This document shows positions 17,899 to 26,445 of a stretch of DNA of 64,000 nucleotides, one piece after another. The stretch spans positions 1,054,001 through 1,118,000 of the forward strand of contig CBDBGS010000008.1 in assembly GCA_965205385.1 (NCBI GenBank), written 5' to 3'. Both the position numbers and the translations under genes were made by a program. This DNA is from CATOSP01 sp965205385. Lineage in GTDB: Bacteria; Chloroflexota; Dehalococcoidia; Lucifugimonadales; UBA3495. The first letter of the stretch is position 1. Each line of letters begins with the position of its first letter. The notes below the pieces were generated by a model. That model did not search any database. It saw nothing but the letters and a program-made list of their open reading frames with translations, and was not told the origin of the DNA.

Positions 17899-18267
17899 AT
17901 GCCCAGCTTCTTGCGAGTCTATACGGGTGACGATGGTCAGTCCCATATCGAAGAATTGGACTTCGAAATGCAGCCTTTCGTGGACACCGAAGGGGCTCAC
18001 GGTACGTCCACAGCGGTGATCAACACCCCCGGAATCTCCTTTAGGGAGTATCAACCGGGCTATTTTCTCGACTACCACACGGCTCCAAGGCGGCAGTACA
18101 GCATCACACTGACGGGCCAGATCGAAGTCGGAACACCAGATGGGACCGTGAAGCACGGCGGCCCAGGGACGGTATTGTTGGCGGAAGACCTCACGGGAGG
18201 GGGCCACTTCACAAGGGTCGTGGGCGACCAACCCCGGTTCTTCATCATCGTCCCGCTGGCGGACTAA
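17899..18267 (+). CDS. Small cupin-domain protein
   Basis: A 122-residue protein with a single double-stranded beta-helix. FREYQPGYFLDYHTAPRRQY and QIEVGTPDGTVKHGGPGTVL correspond to cupin motifs 1 and 2, and GHFTRVVG completes the barrel. The metal ligands are only partly canonical (one HTAP His), so catalytic activity is uncertain. AGGAGG stands 5 nt before the ATG. The next gene starts about 30 nt downstream, which suggests an operon with the alcohol dehydrogenase. Confidence 0.8.
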   Translation: MPSFLRVYTGDDGQSHIEELDFEMQPFVDTEGAHGTSTAVINTPGISFREYQPGYFLDYHTAPRRQYSITLTGQIEVGTPDGTVKHGGPGTVLLAEDLTGGGHFTRVVGDQPRFFIIVPLAD

Positions 18268-18296
18268 CGCTGATTTAGCCAGCAAAGGTGACGCAA

Positions 18297-19499
18297 ATGA
18301 CGCAGCAACCCCTCTCCGGCGAATTCAACCCCACAGTCCCCACCAGGGTCATATTCGGCCAGGGGAAAGTGTCCACGCTTGGGACCGAAGTAGACCAGTT
18401 GGGAGGGAAACGGGCCCTCGTGCTCTCGGGCCGCACCGTCGCCGAGAAAACCGACGCCGTCAGAAAAGTGAACGAGGCGTTGGGCTCCCGCTCCGTCGGA
18501 GTCTATTCCGGGCTCACCCAGAGAGCCCCGCTGGCCACGGCGGTGGAAGCGGCAAACCTGGCGGTCTCCCAGGGAGCCGACACCTTGGTCGGAGTCGGCG
18601 GCAGCACCATCTCAGATGCGGCCAGGATGATCGGCGTCCTTATGGCTGACGGAATCACGACTTCGGAACGTCTTCGAACTCTGGCCCAGGAACAGGGTGG
18701 GATGCTCTCCCCAGACTTGGAAGGAAAGCAACTGCCTTTGCAGGTTTCCATCCCGACCACGCTATCGGCGGGAGAGTTCAACATGGGCGGCGGGAACGTC
18801 TTGGACGACCAGGCTGCTCATAAAATCCGAGTCCGCCACTCCGGGCTGTATGCCGACCTGATAGTGTTGGACCCGGAGATGACGGTGGGCACACCCGATT
18901 GGCTCTGGCTGTCCACCGGAGTCAAGGCATTGGACCACTGCATCGAGCGGCTTTATTGTCAGGGCAACCAACCAGCGATTGACGCGCCAGTGTTGGCCGC
19001 CGCGCAACGGTTGTTTGAGTACCTGCCGCGCTCGGGAGAGGCGCATCACGACCTCAACGCCAGGCTGGAATGCCTTCTCGCCGCCTGGCTGTCGATGATG
19101 GGCGCTCCCAACTTCGCAACGGGCCTCAGCCATGCGTTGGGACACGTGATCGGAGTACGGTATTCGGTGGGACACGGGTACACGTCTTGCGTTACCCAGC
19201 CCTACGTCATGGAATACAACCGGCCGGTATCGGCCCATAAACAAGCGCTGTTGGCGAGAGCCGCGGGCATTGACGCCAGGGGTATGGACGACGAGACAGC
19301 GGCGGAGGCCGCGGCTCGGGCCGTGGACGCCCTGGTGTTGGGGATGGGAATGCCTCACCGTATCCGGGAACTGGAAATACCTGAAGAGGACCTTCCCATC
19401 ATTGCAGCTGAAACCCTGGGAGACGGTGGAGCCCGAAACAACGCCATCCCCATGACCAGCCAAGAGCAGGTTATGGAGGTGCTGGCCAGGGCCTTTTAG
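18297..19499 (+). CDS. Iron-containing alcohol dehydrogenase / maleylacetate reductase-like
   Basis: A 400-residue group III dehydrogenase. The NAD-binding part has GGSTISDAARMIGVL (family form GGGSxxD) and SIPTTLSAGEFNMGG. The metal-binding part has ALDHCIERLY and SHALGHVIGVRYSVGHGYTS with the histidine ligands. I chose ATG 18297 rather than GTG 18288, because AGGTGA at 18286-18291 forms the ribosome-binding site 5 nt before the ATG and overlaps the GTG. The N-terminal VPTRVIFGQGKV resembles maleylacetate reductases of aromatic breakdown, but no ring-cleavage gene is in the window. Confidence 0.9.
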   Translation: MTQQPLSGEFNPTVPTRVIFGQGKVSTLGTEVDQLGGKRALVLSGRTVAEKTDAVRKVNEALGSRSVGVYSGLTQRAPLATAVEAANLAVSQGADTLVGVGGSTISDAARMIGVLMADGITTSERLRTLAQEQGGMLSPDLEGKQLPLQVSIPTTLSAGEFNMGGGNVLDDQAAHKIRVRHSGLYADLIVLDPEMTVGTPDWLWLSTGVKALDHCIERLYCQGNQPAIDAPVLAAAQRLFEYLPRSGEAHHDLNARLECLLAAWLSMMGAPNFATGLSHALGHVIGVRYSVGHGYTSCVTQPYVMEYNRPVSAHKQALLARAAGIDARGMDDETAAEAAARAVDALVLGMGMPHRIRELEIPEEDLPIIAAETLGDGGARNNAIPMTSQEQVMEVLARAF

Positions 19500-19551
19500 C
19501 GCATCTATCAACGGATGAATCCGACCCGACAGGCGGCGATTCAACACTAAC

Positions 19552-20208
19552 ATGCCGGACGCCGAGGAAACCTCAATTAGCCCCCAAGCCCTGGACATGG
19601 AAGTCTTGTCTCGGTTGGAAGCAGAGGCGTCTAGACTGCACGACGACGGGGACTTCACCGGAGCCGTAGGCCTGCTGCGGAAGGCGCTGGAAATTTGCCG
19701 GAAGGTTTACGGTGATGTCCATTCCGAGAGTCTGGAGGCTCGCAACAGGTTGGCCAGGTCTCTCCGCGCCGCGGACTGTTTCGATGAGGCCGCGGACCTG
19801 TACTGGGAAGTTCTGGGGGCCCAATTGGCGGGGCTGGGGGCTGACGATCCGCGCACCCTGCGCACCCGCAGCCGGCTTGCCAACACCTGCTACGCTGCTG
19901 GGCGTTACTACGAAGCGGCAACCCAGTTCGAGGATATCTTGCGTGAACGGTCCCGGGTCCTTGGCCCAATGCACCCGGACACGCTGCGCAGCCGGGGCAG
20001 TCTGGCCAACACCTATGCTTGCCTGGGCCGCTATGATGACGCGGAGGCCCTGCACCGTCAGACTGTCCAGGACCGGGAAGAGGTACTGGGTCCCGTACAC
20101 CCCCGCACCGAGTTGAGCCGTGTTCGTCTCTGTGCGGTCCTGAAGGTCTCCCAAAACGACGCGCCAGCGAGTGATCCGCCCACAAGGGAGAAGGAGCATC
20201 CGAAATGA
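19552..20208 (+). CDS. Tetratricopeptide-repeat protein (kinesin-light-chain-type TPRs)
   Basis: A 218-residue soluble protein built from about four 42-residue TPRs that start near residues 19, 60, 102 and 144. The units share patterns such as HPDTLRSRGSLANTYACLGR and DPRTLRTRSRLANTCYAAGR, typical of TPR_10/TPR_12 repeats. It probably scaffolds a protein contact; no enzymatic domain is seen. Its stop overlaps the ATG of the next gene (ATGA), so it is translationally coupled to a flavin-dependent oxidoreductase. Confidence 0.88.
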   Translation: MPDAEETSISPQALDMEVLSRLEAEASRLHDDGDFTGAVGLLRKALEICRKVYGDVHSESLEARNRLARSLRAADCFDEAADLYWEVLGAQLAGLGADDPRTLRTRSRLANTCYAAGRYYEAATQFEDILRERSRVLGPMHPDTLRSRGSLANTYACLGRYDDAEALHRQTVQDREEVLGPVHPRTELSRVRLCAVLKVSQNDAPASDPPTREKEHPK

Positions 20209-21164
20209 AATACGGTTTTACGTTGCCAGGCAGAGGGCCGTTGGCTACCCCGGAAAGGTTGGGGCTCATCGCCAAGAAGGGCGAGGAACTGGGCTACGAT
20301 GCCCTGCTCACCGGCGACCATATCCTGGTGCCCAAGAATATCTCATCGCCGTATCCATACACCGAAAGCGGGGAGTTTCCCGGCTCTGCATCTGGGGAGT
20401 CGATGGAACAATTGACTCTGCTGGCGTTTCTTGCGGGACAGACCAGCAAGATACGCTTGGTGACCAGCGTGATTATCGTTCCCCACCGCAACCCGCTGGT
20501 GGCCGCCAAGGCGCTGGCTACCTTGGACGTGCTATCCCAGGGGCGTCTGGTGGTGGGCGTTGGCGTTGGCTGGATGCGTGAAGAGTTCGAGGCCCTTGGT
20601 CTGCCCCCCTTCGAGGAGCGGGGGGCGGTGACCGACGAATACATCCGCGCGTTCAAGGAGCTTTGGACCAGCGACGATCCCCATTTCGAAGGGAAGTACG
20701 TCAGCTTCGACAACATTAGCTTCCTTCCAAAACCCGTCCAAAAGCCGCACCCGCCCATCTGGGTCGGTGGGGAAAGCCGCCCCGCCATGCGCAGGACCGC
20801 GGAATTGGCCAACGGCTGGTACCCGCTGGGCTCCAACCCAACCTTCCCGATGGGGACGGCGGCACAACTGACGGCTGGATTGGACCGACTGGCCCGTTAC
20901 GCCCGCCGGTTCGACCGGGACCCCTCTGAAATTGAGGTGATCTACCGGACCCACCAGTTCGAGTTAGGGGAAAATCGGGCCAGCGCAGGTCATGACCGCC
21001 CTCCATTCGTGGGAAACGCCGACCAGATTGCGGGCGATATCAGAAGCTATCAGGAGATGGGCGTAGGCTCGGTGGTGTTGGACTTCCTGCGCCAGACCGA
21101 GGATTTGGACGTCATGCTGGGTCGCATGGAACGATTCGCAGACGAGGTCTGGCCGAAGGTTTAA
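20205..21164 (+). CDS. LLM class (F420- or FMN-dependent) oxidoreductase
   Basis: A luciferase-like TIM-barrel protein of 319 residues. ELGYDALLTGDHILVPKN, LVTSVIIVPHRNPLVAAKALATLD and VVGVGVGWMREEFEALG are signatures of the F420-dependent branch (TIGR03619-like). PPIWVGGESRPAMRRTAELANGW follows in the C-terminal half (split here by family spacing). AAGGAG stands 8 nt before the ATG. The family includes oxidoreductases and monooxygenases for recalcitrant compounds and is greatly expanded in SAR202 genomes. It overlaps the TPR gene by 4 nt. Confidence 0.9.
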   Translation: MKYGFTLPGRGPLATPERLGLIAKKGEELGYDALLTGDHILVPKNISSPYPYTESGEFPGSASGESMEQLTLLAFLAGQTSKIRLVTSVIIVPHRNPLVAAKALATLDVLSQGRLVVGVGVGWMREEFEALGLPPFEERGAVTDEYIRAFKELWTSDDPHFEGKYVSFDNISFLPKPVQKPHPPIWVGGESRPAMRRTAELANGWYPLGSNPTFPMGTAAQLTAGLDRLARYARRFDRDPSEIEVIYRTHQFELGENRASAGHDRPPFVGNADQIAGDIRSYQEMGVGSVVLDFLRQTEDLDVMLGRMERFADEVWPKV

Positions 21165-21222
21165 GGGGCATCATCCTCAACTTCTCCGGGAAGGGAATTC
21201 CGGCGGCCCATCGAAGCCGCCG

Positions 21223-22191
21223 CTACTCCCGGAAGCCCTTTTCGTACAGATCGCGGAGCTGGGCAAGATGCCCGGCCGGGATGGGAGGCAGGTCGGAGCA
21301 GGCGGCGATTTCCTCCGTTTCGGCCACGTTTTTGACACCGGGGACGGTTGTGTGGATGTCCCTGTGCATCATTGAGAAGACCATCGCCGCCTGGGAGAGG
21401 GTCTTGATGGGGCCGTCGGTCAAGAAGTCCAGGGTTTGGGCGCTGGCCAAGTCTTGGGCGAGCAGCGTCCCCGGAGCGACTTCGCGGTCCACCTGAGGAG
21501 TGAGGGCCCCAGCGGCATGGGACCGTATTCCGATGACTCCCATGTTCTGGGACTTGGCCAATGGAATGATCTGGCCTTGGTCGATGAGCGGCGTTCCGGG
21601 AGGCGGAGGTTCCTGGGCCGTCGTGTTGAGCAGGTTGTAGTAGGCGAGTACGGTGTCGTACTCGCCGCTTTCCAGGATACGGTGCATGGCCGGTATGTGG
21701 TGGTCCATCGCTGATATGCCGATGAACCGGGTCTTACCCATCTCTTGCATGAGCCGGTAGGCGTCTAGAACCGGACCCAGGGCATCTTCCGCCGAAAGGG
21801 AGTCTGTGACTTCCCCGCGCCCTTCTGTGAACCGGTTGTGCACGTGGAGAACGTCGACTGAATCCATCCGCAGCAGGCGAAGACTGTTCTCCACCGAGCA
21901 CTCCACGGCCCCTCGAACGTCGTCCATCTGGTCGGCTCTAAGCCGCACCTTGGTCGCTACCACCGCCTCGTCCCGGCGTCCCTCCAGGGCGATGCCCAAC
22001 ACCTCCTCGGCCTTGCCGTTACCGTAACCGGGGGCAACGTCAAAGAAGTTGATGCCCAGTTCGAGGGCGCGATGGATGGCTTTGATTGACTCCTCGACCG
22101 TGGTGGCCCCCCAGACCTGCCCAATGCCGCCGCCTCCGAATCCGGCCCTGGAGACCCGCAACCCGGTCCTGCCAAGAGAAACGTACTCCAT
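21223..22191 (-). CDS. Aldo/keto reductase
   Basis: A 322-residue TIM-barrel oxidoreductase. The catalytic tetrad is D51 and Y56 (FFDVAPGYGNGKAEEVLG), K81 (VVATKV) and H116 (DVLHVHNR). The N-terminal YVSLGRTGLRVSRAGFGGGG is typical of the AKR11/14-like and L-fucose or D-threo-aldose dehydrogenase groups. It would reduce or oxidise a sugar or aldehyde with NAD(P)H. It heads a minus-strand pair with the following gene direction reversed: the VOC gene lies upstream by 36 nt on the same strand, so they may form a small operon. Confidence 0.9.
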   Translation of the reverse strand: MEYVSLGRTGLRVSRAGFGGGGIGQVWGATTVEESIKAIHRALELGINFFDVAPGYGNGKAEEVLGIALEGRRDEAVVATKVRLRADQMDDVRGAVECSVENSLRLLRMDSVDVLHVHNRFTEGRGEVTDSLSAEDALGPVLDAYRLMQEMGKTRFIGISAMDHHIPAMHRILESGEYDTVLAYYNLLNTTAQEPPPPGTPLIDQGQIIPLAKSQNMGVIGIRSHAAGALTPQVDREVAPGTLLAQDLASAQTLDFLTDGPIKTLSQAAMVFSMMHRDIHTTVPGVKNVAETEEIAACSDLPPIPAGHLAQLRDLYEKGFRE

Positions 22192-22226
22192 GTCAGCTCT
22201 CCATTCCCATACGAGGCTTGGGGTGG

Positions 22227-22637
22227 TTATTCGGAGACCTCGCCCTCGGCAAGTTGGAAGTAGATGCCGTGAGAGCTGCTGGGCTCGATGCTCAGGGTCT
22301 TATATCCGAAGGGGCTGAACGTAGGTGCGTCGCCACGCATTTCGTTACCGTTGCCCTTGAGATCGTTGAACACCTGGTCGATGCCGTCGACTCCCCAGGC
22401 GACGTGGGCCACGCCAGGACCCGTTTCCCTGAGTTGTCGCGCCATCGAGGTATCGTCCCTGGTAGGCTCGAAGAAGTCCACCATAGTTTCCCCGATGGAG
22501 TACATGATGGACTTGTAACCGCGGTCGGCGATTTCGTCGGTCCGGTCGGGCTTCATGCCAAAATTCTTCTCAATGTAGTCAGCCATTTCCTGGATGCTCT
22601 CGACGATGTAGGTAACGTGGTGGACTTTGGTAAGCAT
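22227..22637 (-). CDS. VOC family protein (methylmalonyl-CoA epimerase/glyoxalase-like)
   Basis: A 136-residue protein with two beta-alpha-beta-beta-beta modules. KVHHVTYIVESIQEMADYIEKN opens module one (split family motif HHV..V.D), and GVAHVAWGVDGIDQVFNDL opens module two. HGIYFQLAEG is the final strand. Metal-binding histidines are present in both modules, but the last ligand, normally Glu, appears to be Gln (YFQL), so the metal site may be altered. A GGAGGT ribosome-binding site precedes the ATG. The substrate is not known. Confidence 0.85.
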   Translation of the reverse strand: MLTKVHHVTYIVESIQEMADYIEKNFGMKPDRTDEIADRGYKSIMYSIGETMVDFFEPTRDDTSMARQLRETGPGVAHVAWGVDGIDQVFNDLKGNGNEMRGDAPTFSPFGYKTLSIEPSSSHGIYFQLAEGEVSE

Positions 22638-22712
22638 ATCGACCTCCGAGTTGACATATATATGGGTGCCCTATTGTATCATCGAGCAAGGAAATCGGGA
22701 TGGAGGACTAAA

Positions 22713-23540
22713 ATGGCCACCTTTTCCAACAACGGCGTGAACATTTATTACGAAGACACCGGGGAGGGTTATCCCCTGGTGTGGAGCCACGAATTCGCGG
22801 GCAACTACGATAGCTGGGAGCCACAGGTGAGGTTCTTCACCCGGCGCTACCGGGTCATCACCTATGCAGCGCGTGGCTACCCTCCCTCGGATGTGCCTGA
22901 AGACCCGGGCGCGTACTCCCAGGAACATGCCGTTGACGATCTGCGGCAGCTATTGGGTCACCTGGGCATTGAGCAGGCGCACCTTGGCGGGCTGTCCATG
23001 GGGGGAGCCGTCGTACTTAATTTCGGCTTCGTCTATCCGGAGATGTGCCGGTCGCTGGTAGTAGCTTCCGCAGGGTCGGGAACCACGGACCGGGAGGCCT
23101 TCCTGGCCAACAGTGAGGCAATGGCTGCGCGGCTGCTTGCGGAGGGGATGGGTCCCGTGGCCGACGAATATACCAGGGGGAACACGCGGGTGCAGTTGCT
23201 GCGGAAAGACCCCAGGGGATGGCAAGAATTCCGTGATGGGATGGCGGCGCATTCCGCGATGGGCTCGGCCCTCACCTTTCGAGGATTCCAAATCAAGCGG
23301 CCGACGATTTACCAATTGGAGGAGCAGCTAAAGGCGCTGCAAGTCCCGACGCTAATTATGATCGGGGACGAAGACGAACCCTGCGTCGAGCCGAGCGCCT
23401 TCATGAAACGGCGCATCCCAAGCGCGGGGCTATCGGTATTCCCCCAGAGCGGCCACGCCATCAATCTGGAGGAGCCAGACCTCTTTAACCGCACGGTCTT
23501 GGACTTCCTGACCGCGGTGGAGGCGGAGCGGTGGGCTTAG
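22713..23540 (+). CDS. Alpha/beta-hydrolase fold protein
   Basis: A 275-residue hydrolase. GGLSMGGAV holds the nucleophile S95, GDEDEPCVEP the acid, and QSGHAINLEEP the catalytic His. I chose ATG 22713 because GGAGG (22702-22706) is 6 nt before it; the much longer frame upstream only runs through the antisense VOC gene. SHEFAGNYDSWEPQVRFF stands at the usual oxyanion position but has SHEFAG in place of the common HGFxG, so the oxyanion loop is variant. The family includes 3-oxoadipate enol-lactonases and C-C hydrolases. Confidence 0.88.
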   Translation: MATFSNNGVNIYYEDTGEGYPLVWSHEFAGNYDSWEPQVRFFTRRYRVITYAARGYPPSDVPEDPGAYSQEHAVDDLRQLLGHLGIEQAHLGGLSMGGAVVLNFGFVYPEMCRSLVVASAGSGTTDREAFLANSEAMAARLLAEGMGPVADEYTRGNTRVQLLRKDPRGWQEFRDGMAAHSAMGSALTFRGFQIKRPTIYQLEEQLKALQVPTLIMIGDEDEPCVEPSAFMKRRIPSAGLSVFPQSGHAINLEEPDLFNRTVLDFLTAVEAERWA

Positions 23541-23994
23541 CGGGACAACGGGATGGCCCGAAAGCGGAACGAGAACTCCGATGAGTAGAATAGAAGGCGA
23601 GGTGAACCGAATAGCCAGGTGAAGACATGCCAGTCAAGGAGTCGAATGGAAGAAGATGGATTTACGGTGGTGGCCACCGTATTGAAGCTGAAGAATTGGC
23701 GGCCTTTGCGGCGGTTTTCCCGGCTCAACGGTGGGGTTGAGCGTCAGTTGTGAAGCGTCCCTGGCCTGGTCCGTCATCAAGTGAAAGCCGACCTTTTGAG
23801 ACTAACATTCTATATTGTGTCTGTATGGAAGGGTGACGGGGCCGTAGAAGATTTCGTTCGGACCAATTAGTCTGGATGTATACTGAATTTCGATGGTCGT
23901 TAATTTGAACACATCGCTCCAACGGTAAGACTATGGAATCGTTACGGACTCACCGAAGGGCTGCTTCGCATCAAAATAGGGCCCGGGGCGAGGT
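23541..23994. other. Gene-poor stretch
   Basis: About 450 bp between the alpha/beta-hydrolase and a tiny membrane protein. The short ORFs here have no ribosome-binding sites or recognisable domains. The A+T content rises toward 23800-23900. I see no terminator, RNA gene or clear repeat. Confidence 0.5.
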
Positions 23995-24180
23995 GTGAAC
24001 CCACCGTACAAAAGTCCTATTGCATGGATCGTATACAGTGGAATATACCTTGTTTGCTTTGCGGTCTCGTTGTTTTTCGCAGCACATCGTCTTGATAGTT
24101 GGGAACCCGAGCATATCATTCCCATGCTGGCTAACGTGTTCAAGGGGTCTGCGGGAGTCGCGTTATTCGCCACGTTGTGA
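23995..24180 (+). CDS. Small hypothetical membrane protein
   Basis: A 61-residue ORF starting with GTG behind a GGGGCGAGG stretch. Residues 9-29 (AWIVYSGIYLVCFAVSLFF) form one strong transmembrane helix. A second, weaker hydrophobic stretch (IIPMLANVFKGSAGVALFAT) ends the protein. No family is recognised. It is immediately followed by a charged mini-protein on the same strand, and the pair may be co-translated. It could still be a chance ORF. Confidence 0.45.
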   Translation: MNPPYKSPIAWIVYSGIYLVCFAVSLFFAAHRLDSWEPEHIIPMLANVFKGSAGVALFATL

Positions 24181-24198
24181 TTGGAGGTAGGGCGCGCA

Positions 24199-24375
24199 AT
24201 GGTACTCTTCTATCCAGCATTGAAAAGGAAAATTTTCGAAGAAGGGCGCGAAGAAGGGCGCAGGGAAGGCCGGAAGGAATGGGAAGCGTGGAATGAGAGG
24301 CGCGAGGAAGCTCTGGCCAACAACCAGACGTTTGACGAGCCACCTCCGTCACGTAACAAAGGCGACAAGGCCTAG
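24199..24375 (+). CDS. Small charged coiled-coil-like hypothetical protein
   Basis: A 58-residue ORF from ATG 24199, with GGAGG at 24183-24187 upstream (11-nt spacing). It has a hydrophobic start MVLFYPALKRKIF, then the repetitive EEGREEGRREGRKEWEAW, which predicts a long charged helix, and a polar tail. Such EEGR runs occur in the C-termini of Rpn/PD-(D/E)XK transposase-like nucleases, but no nuclease part is present here. The function is unknown; it stands 18 nt after the small membrane protein. Confidence 0.45.
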   Translation: MVLFYPALKRKIFEEGREEGRREGRKEWEAWNERREEALANNQTFDEPPPSRNKGDKA

Positions 24376-24442
24376 AGCGCAGGTCGCGAAGTAAACGATA
24401 TCATCCACCCTAATAGCGGCCTTACAGAAAGGTGGGAGGACG

Positions 24443-25192
24443 CTATTTGGCGGTAAACCCCCCGTCTACGACCAGTTCCGCGCCGGTTATGTAGGAGGCC
24501 TCGTCCGAGGCCAGAAACAGCACGGCGTTGGCGACTTCCTCGACCTCTCCCGGTCGTCCCATTGGGACGCTTGACAGGGACGACTCGCGCTGCTCTGGTT
24601 CGCGGTTTTCGGACCCCAGCATAGGAGGCATCATTCCTGGATGCACCGAGTTGACCCTGATTCCCTCTTTGGCGTGTTGCACCGCCGCCGACTTTGTAAC
24701 GATTCTTACCGCGCCCTTGGAGGCGTTGTAACCGGGATGGACGTAGTCCTGGCCGACTATTCCGGAGATAGAGGAGATGTTTACGATTGCCCCGCCTCCG
24801 GCCTTCTGCATTTCGGGGATAGCGTATTTCATGCCCAGGAACACTCCCCTGGCGTTGATGCTCATCAGACGGTCCCAGGCTTCGGTGCTGCGAAAGTCGG
24901 TCTCGCGGCTGCCGCTGATTCCGGCGTTGTTGACCAGCACGTCCAGCTTGCCGAAACGCGCCACCGCCTGTTGCACGGCGGAGTCCCATGCCGCTTCGTC
25001 GGCTACGTTTAGCTGTACGAACATTGCCTCGCCGCCGGCTTCGGCGATTTCCGCTTCAACCTGTTTGCCGTCGTCCTCGCGGATGTCGGCGATGACGACC
25101 TTGGCCCCTTCTCTGGCGAACAGCTTGGCTTCCGCGGCGCCCATGCCGTGGGCTGCTCCAGTGACCAGGGCGACCTTTCCTTCCAGTCTCAT
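24443..25192 (-). CDS. SDR family oxidoreductase (3-oxoacyl-ACP reductase-like)
   Basis: A 249-residue short-chain dehydrogenase. TGAAHGMGAAEAKLF binds the cofactor; the Asp after VVIAD (strand 2) suggests NAD rather than NADP. NNAG, S141, Y155 (DYVHPGYNASKGA) and K159 complete the site. The C-terminus ASYITGAELVVDGGFTAK is typical of FabG-like and 3-alpha-hydroxysteroid dehydrogenases. AAGGAG precedes the ATG. It lies 27 nt downstream of two CaiB/BaiF genes on the same strand and so probably acts on the same acyl pathway. Confidence 0.9.
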   Translation of the reverse strand: MRLEGKVALVTGAAHGMGAAEAKLFAREGAKVVIADIREDDGKQVEAEIAEAGGEAMFVQLNVADEAAWDSAVQQAVARFGKLDVLVNNAGISGSRETDFRSTEAWDRLMSINARGVFLGMKYAIPEMQKAGGGAIVNISSISGIVGQDYVHPGYNASKGAVRIVTKSAAVQHAKEGIRVNSVHPGMMPPMLGSENREPEQRESSLSSVPMGRPGEVEEVANAVLFLASDEASYITGAELVVDGGFTAK

Positions 25193-25219
25193 AGCGCGCT
25201 CCTTTTTGGCGTCAATAAA

Positions 25220-26440
25220 CTAATTGAGGACTTCCTCGTCCACCCATTCTTTTAGCTGTAACTCGGACTCCCCCAGCAGGCCGACGATGACATCCCGGTT
25301 ATGCTCGCCAAGTAGGGGTCCGTGAGTCCTGATTGTGGGGGGAGTGGCGGACAACCGCCACGGTGGGCCCTGGACCTTCAGATTCCCCATGAAGGGATGC
25401 TCTATATCCTGCCACATGCCGCGCTGTTCGAGGTGAGGGTCGGCGGCAATGTCCGCGGCGCTCATGGAGGGCGAGGCCGCCACTCCCGCGGCCTGCAATA
25501 ACTCAGTCACTTCGCTGGCGGTGTGATGCCAGGTCCAGGATCCAATCAACTCGTCCAGGGCGTCATGGTTTTCGTAGCGATGCGGGGCGTCGCTGAATCT
25601 GTGGTCGTTTGCCCATTCCGCGTGCCCCGCAGCCAAACACAGATGAAACCACTCCCGTTCGGTGTCAACAGCTATGGATACCCAGGAGTCGTCTCCCTTG
25701 CAACGGTAACATCCGTGTGGGGCGAGCCCCTGGGAGCGGTTTCCTCTGCGGGTCTGAATGTGGCCGTTGATGGAGTAATCCATCAAGGCTTCGGCTCCGA
25801 GAGCGGTGATCGCCTCCCGGGAAGCGAAGTCGATGAATTGGCCTTCTCCGGTGCGCCTTCTATGAAAGAGGGACGCCAGAATAATGAATGCCGCCGTGGC
25901 GCCGGAGCGGGAATCGATGCTCGCGTGCAGCTCACCGGGCGGACCGTCGGGATAGCCGGTCAGGTGGGCCAGACCGCTCAGGGCGCTGAACGCCGGAGCG
26001 TAACCGGGATAAGAGGCTTCTGGACCAACGCTTCCCGCCGTGGATACCGAGGCCATGATGATACTGGGGTTGAGTCCCTTGAGACGGTTGTAACCGAGGC
26101 CAAGACGGTCCATAACACCGGGACGCATGTTTTCTAGCACCACGTCGCTTAACGAGGCCAGACGGAGGGCCAAGTCCACGGCCTGGGGTTGCTTGAGGTT
26201 GAGTCTGACGCTCAGCTTGTTGAGGTTGAGGCCGTTGAACGCCGGTGAGTTGTTAGGGCCGTCGAAGGAGTAGGGGGCGCGGCGGGCGGCGTCGAGTTGA
26301 GCGGCGCTCTCCACCTTGATGATCTCGGCTCCCAGGAGGCCCATCAGAAAGCTCGGGAAAGGACCGGCAACCAGGTTGGTAAACTCCAACACCCTGACGC
26401 CTTCCAGGGCGGACTTCGCTGCGCCGCTGTTTTCGGACAT
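25220..26440 (-). CDS. CaiB/BaiF family CoA-transferase (second pair, downstream gene)
   Basis: A 406-residue class III CoA-transferase. GVRVLEFTNLVAGPFPSFLM, GAEIIKVESAAQLD and TGEGQFIDFASREA are diagnostic. An aspartate is present at the expected catalytic spacing (ASIDSRSGATAAF, 18 residues before the first R of the HRRRTGEGQ stretch). The gene starts 5 nt after the stop of the next CaiB/BaiF gene. This repeats the arrangement at 955-3428, which supports a heteromeric enzyme or two sequential transferases. The acyl donor and acceptor are unknown. Confidence 0.9.
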   Translation of the reverse strand: MSENSGAAKSALEGVRVLEFTNLVAGPFPSFLMGLLGAEIIKVESAAQLDAARRAPYSFDGPNNSPAFNGLNLNKLSVRLNLKQPQAVDLALRLASLSDVVLENMRPGVMDRLGLGYNRLKGLNPSIIMASVSTAGSVGPEASYPGYAPAFSALSGLAHLTGYPDGPPGELHASIDSRSGATAAFIILASLFHRRRTGEGQFIDFASREAITALGAEALMDYSINGHIQTRRGNRSQGLAPHGCYRCKGDDSWVSIAVDTEREWFHLCLAAGHAEWANDHRFSDAPHRYENHDALDELIGSWTWHHTASEVTELLQAAGVAASPSMSAADIAADPHLEQRGMWQDIEHPFMGNLKVQGPPWRLSATPPTIRTHGPLLGEHNRDVIVGLLGESELQLKEWVDEEVLN

Positions 26441-26445
26441 GGCCG

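Noticed and set aside
21165..21222. GGCGGC-N8-GCCGCC hairpin between convergent genes as a terminator
   Set aside because: There is no T-run on either side; it may aid 3' stability but cannot be called a terminator.
22086..22712. Long 5' extension of the alpha/beta-hydrolase frame
   Set aside because: The extension is antisense to the VOC gene and part of the aldo/keto reductase; GGAGG fixes the start at 22713.
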